NCBI GenBank assembly: GCA_963732655.1 | Contig: CAVTAI010000003.1 | Coordinates: 124,001 to 188,000 of the forward strand | Source: CAVTWS01 sp963732655 | GTDB lineage: Bacteria > Actinomycetota > Acidimicrobiia > Acidimicrobiales > SHLQ01 | Direction: 5' to 3' | DNA length: 64,000 bases | In this document: in pieces, positions 59,620-64,000 of the stretch | Layout: each line of letters opens with the position of its first letter | Position numbering within the stretch: position 1 is the first letter of the stretch | Made by a program: the position numbers and the translations under genes | Notes under the pieces: generated by a model | Told to the model about the DNA's origin: nothing | Database searches by the model: none | Seen by the model: the letters and a program-made list of their open reading frames with translations, nothing else

Positions 59620-61080
59620 TCACTCGCTCATCGGGGCGAGCCGGATCTCCTCGTCGAGGATCGAATCCCTCACGGCCATGGCGAAGTCGCCGTGGTCCTG
59701 GTCCTCGGCGTCCGCATCCTCGGTGAGGGCGGTCGCCAGGTCCTCGGCGTCCGCATCCTCGGTGACGACGGTGTCGACTGCTTCCTCGGTGTCGGCTGGA
59801 TCCCCGGTGACGACGGTGTCGTCGGCCTGGACGGCCGCCTCGACGACGGCTAGGAGCTCGGCGTCGGTCTCGGGAGCGAGCAGGTCCACCCGCTCGTGGA
59901 GGGTCCGGAGCAGGCGTGCGGTCTGTTCGGTGTACTCGTCGAGGGTCGAGCGAACCTCGAGAGCCTCGCGGCGCTTCTGGTTCAGCGAGCCGAATTCCTC
60001 GGTGAGCAGGGACCGGGTTGACTCCAAGCGCTGCTGGTAGGCCAGCAGGTTGGCGTCGTCTTCGTCGAGCGCGGCGCGCTCTTCGGCGAGTTGCTGGCGT
60101 CGAGCGGAGAGATGCTCGGCTTCGGCGTCGAGCTGGGCCTGCTCGGAGTCGAACTCGGCCCGGTTGGCCTGGGCGGCCGCCCGGAGCGAATCGGTGGAGA
60201 CCTGGTCGACCTCGACGGCGCGCCGGAGGTCCTCCAGGTCACGTTGCTGGGCGAGCAACGTCTCCATCTCGGCATCGTGTTCCTGGCGTCGGGTGGCCAG
60301 ATCGGCGACCGAGGCGTCGAACTCGGCCCGCTCGGTTTCGATCCGCTCGTGGTCTGCGGTCAGCTCGGCGAGAGCCTCGACGATGGCGCTGCGGTCGGCG
60401 TGGTACGCGTTCGTTTCGCTGTCGAGGGCGGCGCGAGCGGTGGCCAAGGCATCACGATCGGCCTGGACCTTGGCGACCTCGGTCTCGAACTCCGCCTGGC
60501 GCTGTGTTTCGAGGCGGCGATGCTCGTCGACCGCGACTCGGAGATCGTCGATCTCGACGGACTCCCGATCGAGCCCGTCGCGCTGTTGGACCAGGGTCAG
60601 GCGACGAGACTCGAGCGCCTCGGCCTCCTCGGTGAGGCGATCCCGGAAGGCCGCCAAACGCTGGCGTTGGTTCTCCAGCGCCTCGGCTTCACGGGTGAGC
60701 AGCTCACGCTGTTCGAGGAGCAGGGTGCGCTGGTGCTCGAGCACGGCGGCCTCGTGGTCGATCTCGGCGTGGGTCGCCGTGGGAGGAGTGGGAGACGGGG
60801 TGGTGTAGGACTGTGGTTCGTCGTAGGCGAGGGTGGCCGGAACTGTCGCAGGCCGGGCCGTGGGTGAAGCCCAGACGTCGGTCGCGGTGGCCTGAGGGGT
60901 GCTGCCGCCGTGCACGGGGAGCGGTGGGACGTCGGCCGGGGGTCCGATGTAGACGCCGAGCGCGTCGGCCGGCGGAGGAGGGGGGATCGGCAAGCGCGCC
61001 TCCGGGTCCGTCAAGGACGCGAGGAGGTTGGGCTCCTCGGATTCCCCGTTTTCGGATCGCTGCCACCAAGAACCGGCCAT
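59620..61080 (-). CDS. Long coiled-coil protein
   Basis: A 486-residue protein. A Pro/Thr-rich N-terminal 100 residues (ARLPIPPPPPADALGVYIGP) is followed by about 280 residues of near-continuous coiled coil (HQRTLLLEQRELLTREAEAL ... QRLESTRSLLTEEFGSLNQK) and an acidic tail with a 42-bp duplication (TEDADAEDLATAL then TEDADAEDQD). No membrane segment. Resembles actinobacterial scaffold or intermediate-filament-like proteins in architecture only; no family assignment. Upstream is the tRNA-Arg gene in the other orientation. Confidence 0.78.
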   Translation of the reverse strand: MAGSWWQRSENGESEEPNLLASLTDPEARLPIPPPPPADALGVYIGPPADVPPLPVHGGSTPQATATDVWASPTARPATVPATLAYDEPQSYTTPSPTPPTATHAEIDHEAAVLEHQRTLLLEQRELLTREAEALENQRQRLAAFRDRLTEEAEALESRRLTLVQQRDGLDRESVEIDDLRVAVDEHRRLETQRQAEFETEVAKVQADRDALATARAALDSETNAYHADRSAIVEALAELTADHERIETERAEFDASVADLATRRQEHDAEMETLLAQQRDLEDLRRAVEVDQVSTDSLRAAAQANRAEFDSEQAQLDAEAEHLSARRQQLAEERAALDEDDANLLAYQQRLESTRSLLTEEFGSLNQKRREALEVRSTLDEYTEQTARLLRTLHERVDLLAPETDAELLAVVEAAVQADDTVVTGDPADTEEAVDTVVTEDADAEDLATALTEDADAEDQDHGDFAMAVRDSILDEEIRLAPMSE

Positions 61081-61246
61081 GACGACCTACCCTGCGCGTT
61101 CGGTGCCCGCGCCGTCTGGCGGGCCTCACGAGAACTATCGGCGCCTGTCGACGGAACCTGAGCCAAGCGGGATCGGTACATCAGATCCGCTCGACGGCGT
61201 CCAGTCGCCGGGGTGCGGGGTAGGAGCTGTACCATGAGCGCCCCAA

Positions 61247-61321
61247 GCCCTCGTAGCTCAGTGGATAGAGCATCGGCCTCCGGAGCCGTGTGCACAGGTT
61301 CGAATCCTGTCGAGGGCGCCA
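61247..61321 (+). tRNA. tRNA-Arg (anticodon CCG)
   Basis: Acceptor GCCCTCG/CGAGGGC (61247-61253 with 61311-61317), discriminator G, encoded CCA (61319-61321). Anticodon loop CTCCGGA gives CCG; the anticodon stem has four pairs and one T-T mismatch at its outer end. T-arm ACAGG TTCGAAT CCTGT. An accessory patch with an excisionase-like gene lies on its 3' side. Confidence 0.95.
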
Positions 61322-61515
61322 CCGAAAATCGGCTCTGACCTGCGGCTTCCACCCTTCTGGGCCCTGGTCGGGGCCCCTGTGCGTTTTCGCCCCGGTACCG
61401 GCGATTCCCCCTCGTTTCCGCTCACCATTGGGAGGAGCGTGGGAGGAAACCGTCGCTGCAGCCGGCGGTGCAGTGCGATCACGGACTTCTGTTGCCCGCG
61501 ATTCGGAGCACCGTG

Positions 61516-62669
61516 TCATGAGATCGGCGGATTCGTCGGGTCGTCGTTGATCGCCGGCGTTCGTGGCGCCTCGATAGGCGGCTCCGCGTCGAACAACGCC
61601 GCCTCGGCTGTCCCAACCGGTGCCCGCCACAATGCTTGCGGAGGAGCCGCGCCGATTGGCCCCGCAAGGTCTTGGCGCAGGCGGTGGAAGCCCCTGAGGT
61701 CGGCTCTGTAGGCGACGACGTCCCAAACATCGTCGCTCAGTTTGGCGAGGTAGCGCCCCGCCTTGGACTCACGATCTGGCAGATCCGATGCCGGATCGCC
61801 ATCTCCTTGAAGTCGGCGCCAGCGCGTGGCGTGCGTGACTGGAAGTCCGTGCGTCGTCGGAGGTCGTCCTCTTCGAACAGCTCGGCGCCTTCTTCGTCGC
61901 CTACTTCAAACAGCCTGTTGGATCCGTCGCTCGTCATGGCCGTCGTCCGGGAATGGGGTAGGCCGAGCAGCTTTCGCCGCTCGGGGAGTTGGTCGATCAC
62001 CATGTGGCTGCCCGGGGCTTCGAGGATCCGGTAGAGGTGGGCTCGCGACGCCGCGGTGTGCACCGTCTCGGAGTTGGTGACCACGAGGTACCGAGCCGAG
62101 AGGTCACAGGCACGGACGTCCGCGATCACGTCGTCGAGCTTCGCCAGTGTCGATCTGATCGAGCGGAGCCAGTTCGCACGAACGATCTCATCGGCACCGA
62201 AGGAACGCTGCCGGCCGCGACGCGCGGCGGGCACTAACCAGCCACGCTGCACCCAATCATCGAACTGCTCGTAGGTGACGCCGGCGGCCTCCGCCGCGAC
62301 GGGCTCTGACCGAAGCGGAACCGCCCGGCTCTCGTCGAGCGCCTCAAGCCACCGGGCGTCCTCGAGTTCTTCGAGTCTGTTTTCGACGAGCAGAGCGGCG
62401 ACCTGAGCCGGACCAACCCGTCGCCCGGACGCTCCGACCTCGGATGCGATGTCCTGAAGGCGGGCCCAGCTCTCCGCCTTGAAAGGGACCTGTCGACTGA
62501 CCTTCCACGATGGGTCGGTGGGACGGCCGCCGCTGGACTTGAGGCGCGCGTCGAACTCCTGCCGAAGGGCAAGCATGTCGAGCGGGCCGCCGATCGACTT
62601 CTGGCCGGCGTTGACCACCCGCGAGGCACCGAGGCCCTTCGCAAGCCTTGCTTTGTCCTCCTTCTTCAT
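61516..62669 (-). pseudogene. Unknown protein with MerR-like HTH, C-terminus frameshifted
   Basis: The first frame encodes 310 residues (62669 to 61737): N-terminal MKKEDKARLAKGLGASRVVN, a region with VGPAQVAALLVENRLEELED, a central MerR-like helix-turn-helix (AAGVTYEQFDDWVQRGWLVP, RSFGADEIVRANWLRSI), then EVGDEEGAELFEEDD. Its end (RHRICQIVSPRRGATSPN) looks out of frame, while one base shifted near 61790-61800 the DNA reads DLPDRESKAGRYLAKLSDDV, WDVVAYRADLRGFHRLRQDL, to a stop at 61516. So the native protein was about 383 residues. ATG overlaps the stop of the preceding gene, forming a two-gene operon. No known family recognised. Confidence 0.6.
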
Positions 62670-63070
62670 GCCGATCCCCCTTCCTCGTAGTCCACGATCC
62701 CGAAGTACGTGCCATCGATGACGATTCCGATCTCGCCCTGATTCGCCTCTCGGCCCATCCGATAGAGGAACTCCCTGAGCCGTTTCACGGTCTCGTCGTC
62801 ATCGAAGGCTCCCGACGCCACGTATGACGTCACCATCTGCGTGTCGTCGTAAACGAGTTCGCCACCTCGTTCGTCGTTCCGCCAGACACCGCGCCCAGGT
62901 GGGAACGCAGTGGCTCCCCGGAAGAGACGGCCGAACATCGCCAGCGCTTGTTCAGTCCAGTACGCCTGGTCGATCGGCTCACCGTGCCTGTCGACGCTGG
63001 GGACGAACAACGTCACCTGGTCAACTCCAGCCGGCGGGCCAGCTCCTAGCGCCTCGTACAGTTCGTTCAC
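62666..63070 (-). CDS. Unknown 134-residue protein, first gene of an accessory operon
   Basis: From GTG 63070: VNELYEALGAGPPAGVDQVT, PIDQAYWTEQALAMFGRLFR, WRNDERGGELVYDDTQMVTS, RLREFLYRMGREANQGEIGI and an ending VDYEEGGSA. Compact alpha/beta protein with no signal peptide or recognised motif. Coupled by a 4-nt overlap to the HTH protein. A TATAAA box about 10 nt upstream (AT-rich patch 63076-63089, unusual here) fits a near-leaderless promoter. The small-protein-plus-DNA-binding-partner layout recalls toxin-antitoxin or defence pairs, but nothing in the sequence proves that. Confidence 0.65.
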   Translation of the reverse strand: MNELYEALGAGPPAGVDQVTLFVPSVDRHGEPIDQAYWTEQALAMFGRLFRGATAFPPGRGVWRNDERGGELVYDDTQMVTSYVASGAFDDDETVKRLREFLYRMGREANQGEIGIVIDGTYFGIVDYEEGGSA

Positions 63071-63075
63071 CCCTA

Positions 63076-63089
63076 CTTTTTATATCGAA
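63076..63089 (-). promoter_or_regulatory. AT-rich promoter of the accessory operon
   Basis: On the minus strand GATATAAAAAG lies just upstream of the GTG at 63070, an AT-rich island in GC-rich DNA. Likely -10 region of a leaderless or short-leader transcript. The rest of 63090-63362 shows no gene I can support. Confidence 0.5.
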
Positions 63090-63362
63090 AGTCTCACGGT
63101 GTCCACCTCATTCAGGCCCCTGTCCTCACAGGCGCTCTCGCCGCCGCCACCGACGAGCCTTCAGGTACCCCAGGTGCTGATCGCGCCGACTCGTCGGCCT
63201 CTCTCCGCCGTAAAGCGGAAGAAGCAAGTCTGTGCCGGGCATTTCGGGCGTTGGTTGGGTGTAGTCGGCTCGTGTCGCTGGCGACCGATCGAGCCCGGCA
63301 GCTCGCCGCTCTCGTGGATCGGGCGTGTCGCGTCCGAGGCTTGCTGAGCGCCTTCCTTCGTG

Positions 63363-63562
63363 ATGGACGAGAGCCTGCGGTTGATGTCGGTGGGCGAGCT
63401 GGCCGGCGTGCTCGGGGTGCGCCACGCGTACGTGTACCGGCTGGTCAGCGAACGACGGATCCCGCACCTCAAGTGCGGGCACTACGTGCGCTTCGATCCC
63501 GATGACGTGAGTGGTGGCTTGCCGCCGCCCGTATCGAACCGACGATCCCTGGGCGGCGGTGA
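63363..63562 (+). pseudogene. Excisionase-like HTH protein, frameshifted
   Basis: ATG 63363 begins RLMSVGELAGVLGVRHAYVY, RLVSERRIPHLKCGHYVRFD, the helix-turn-helix of the excisionase/AlpA (HTH_17) family that controls integration elements. After FDPDD the frame departs; in the frame one base off the DNA reads REWWLAAARIEPTIPGRR and stops at 63560-63562, the natural ending of such proteins (about 66 residues). One lost base near 63505 explains it. The unshifted frame runs to 63710 as nonsense. Confidence 0.68.
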
Positions 63563-63675
63563 ACCGGCCCGGACGCGGAGAACCCGGTGGCTCCTCAAAC
63601 GGGGGAGAACACCGGGTCCACTTCCGGCTCCTAGTGGAACCGACGTGTTCATTATCACCGGTCTGGGCTGCAGAC

Positions 63676-64000
63676 TCAACCAGTTTCGCCGACATCGCGG
63701 ACCTCGGTGACGTCAGCCGCCAGCCGGCGCCAGGTGGGACCGGCACCGACCGCCCAACCGAAGGCGTCGGGCAGAGCGAGCAGTGGGTCGTCCCGAGAAC
63801 CCCGATGCGTGTAGGTGACGTGGTCGAGCCCGGCCGTATCGAGGACCGCGGCCAGGGCGAGGCGGTCGAGACGATCGCGGTGCGGTCCGCGCGAATCGAG
63901 CACGACGACGGCAACCCTGTGCCGGTCGACGTCGAGGGCCAGGGCATGGAGGCAACGGTCCCGGGCCGGCTGGTCACTGGTTCGCCGGTTGTACGGAGTC
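63676..64000 (-). CDS. Unknown protein, C-terminal part
   Basis: The C-terminal 107 residues of a gene that begins beyond the right edge: RDRCLHALALDVDRHRVAVV, VLDSRGPHRDRLDRLALAAV, LDHVTYTHRGSRDDPLLALP, DAFGWAVGAGPTWRRLAADV, ending EVRDVGETG. Alternating strand and helix pattern with DVDRH, DSRG and DAFGW resembles small nuclease-like or DUF3800-like folds, but I cannot assign a family. It converges on the excisionase-like gene; 63563-63675 holds nothing I recognise. Confidence 0.55.
   Translation of the reverse strand, partial: TPYNRRTSDQPARDRCLHALALDVDRHRVAVVVLDSRGPHRDRLDRLALAAVLDTAGLDHVTYTHRGSRDDPLLALPDAFGWAVGAGPTWRRLAADVTEVRDVGETG

Noticed and set aside
61181..61726. Minus-strand frame containing RQDSNLCTRLRRPM
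   Set aside because: This is the well-known spurious translation of a tRNA gene antisense; the tRNA-Arg lies at the same place.
63501..63560. Possible tRNA fragment (TTCGATA flanked by GC-rich arms) on the minus strand near the excisionase-like gene
   Set aside because: The arms do not form T-stem and acceptor pairs at the right distance; the match is explained by the shifted end of the excisionase-like gene.

Overview
The window is GC-rich, densely coding DNA from a high-GC actinobacterium, most likely a member of the class Acidimicrobiia; this placement is an inference from gene content. Supporting marks are a WhiB protein next to a PdtaS-type histidine kinase, an Rpf-like transglycosylase in the actinobacterial order metG-tatD-rpf-rsmA-ispE, the 32-residue ribosomal protein bS22, an F420-dehydrogenase-type FrhB protein, the SCO1664/DUF3090/MSMEG_4193 trio, an LAxTG surface protein, and many GTG starts with a TAnnnT hexamer 6-7 nt upstream (leaderless promoters).

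Layout. 1-6 kb: lipid or steroid catabolism (two Rossmann enzymes, enoyl-CoA hydratase, thiolase-like protein, P450), a VIT-family transporter, and a TlpA-like lipoprotein whose first catalytic cysteine codon is TGA, a selenoprotein candidate. 6-10 kb: an exported DUF1800/DUF1501 pair. 10-16 kb: alpha/beta hydrolase, membrane-anchored propeller, ECF sigma factor overlapping its putative anti-sigma gene, and a D,D-carboxypeptidase. 16-22.5 kb: rmuC, metG, tatD, rpf-like, rsmA, ispE, bS22 and tRNA-Gln. 22.5-32 kb: a decayed fasciclin gene, then one gene of about 8.7 kb for an acidic, repeat-built surface protein. 32-40 kb: SixA-like phosphatase, PLP decarboxylase and a complete Opp-type peptide importer. 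40-46 kb: a broken AbiEi/DUF559 gene flanked by two 50-bp inverted-repeat elements, then an Fe-S type regulator divergent from mrp and two ArsA-like ATPases. 45-51 kb: pdtaS (frameshifted), whiB, GDPD, diacylglycerol kinase and etfBA. 51-61 kb: FIST sensor with a GGDEF/EAL protein, the mycothiol-associated trio, UdgB fused in frame to a lipoprotein, FrhB and a coiled-coil protein. 61.2-64 kb: tRNA-Arg followed by an accessory patch of unfamiliar genes, two of them frameshifted, including an excisionase-like HTH.

Two signals stand out. One is the UGA at the CxxC site of the TlpA-like protein. The other is a set of tandem duplications at gene borders: three unrelated loci each carry 3-4 copies of a different repeat with exactly 33 bp period, and shorter 15-31 bp duplications sit at other gene starts, ends and promoters. 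They resemble mycobacterial MIRUs in position but not in sequence. Several single-base frameshifts (pdtaS, GGDEF/EAL, DUF559, accessory genes) may be real decay or assembly indels; the sequence alone cannot separate these.
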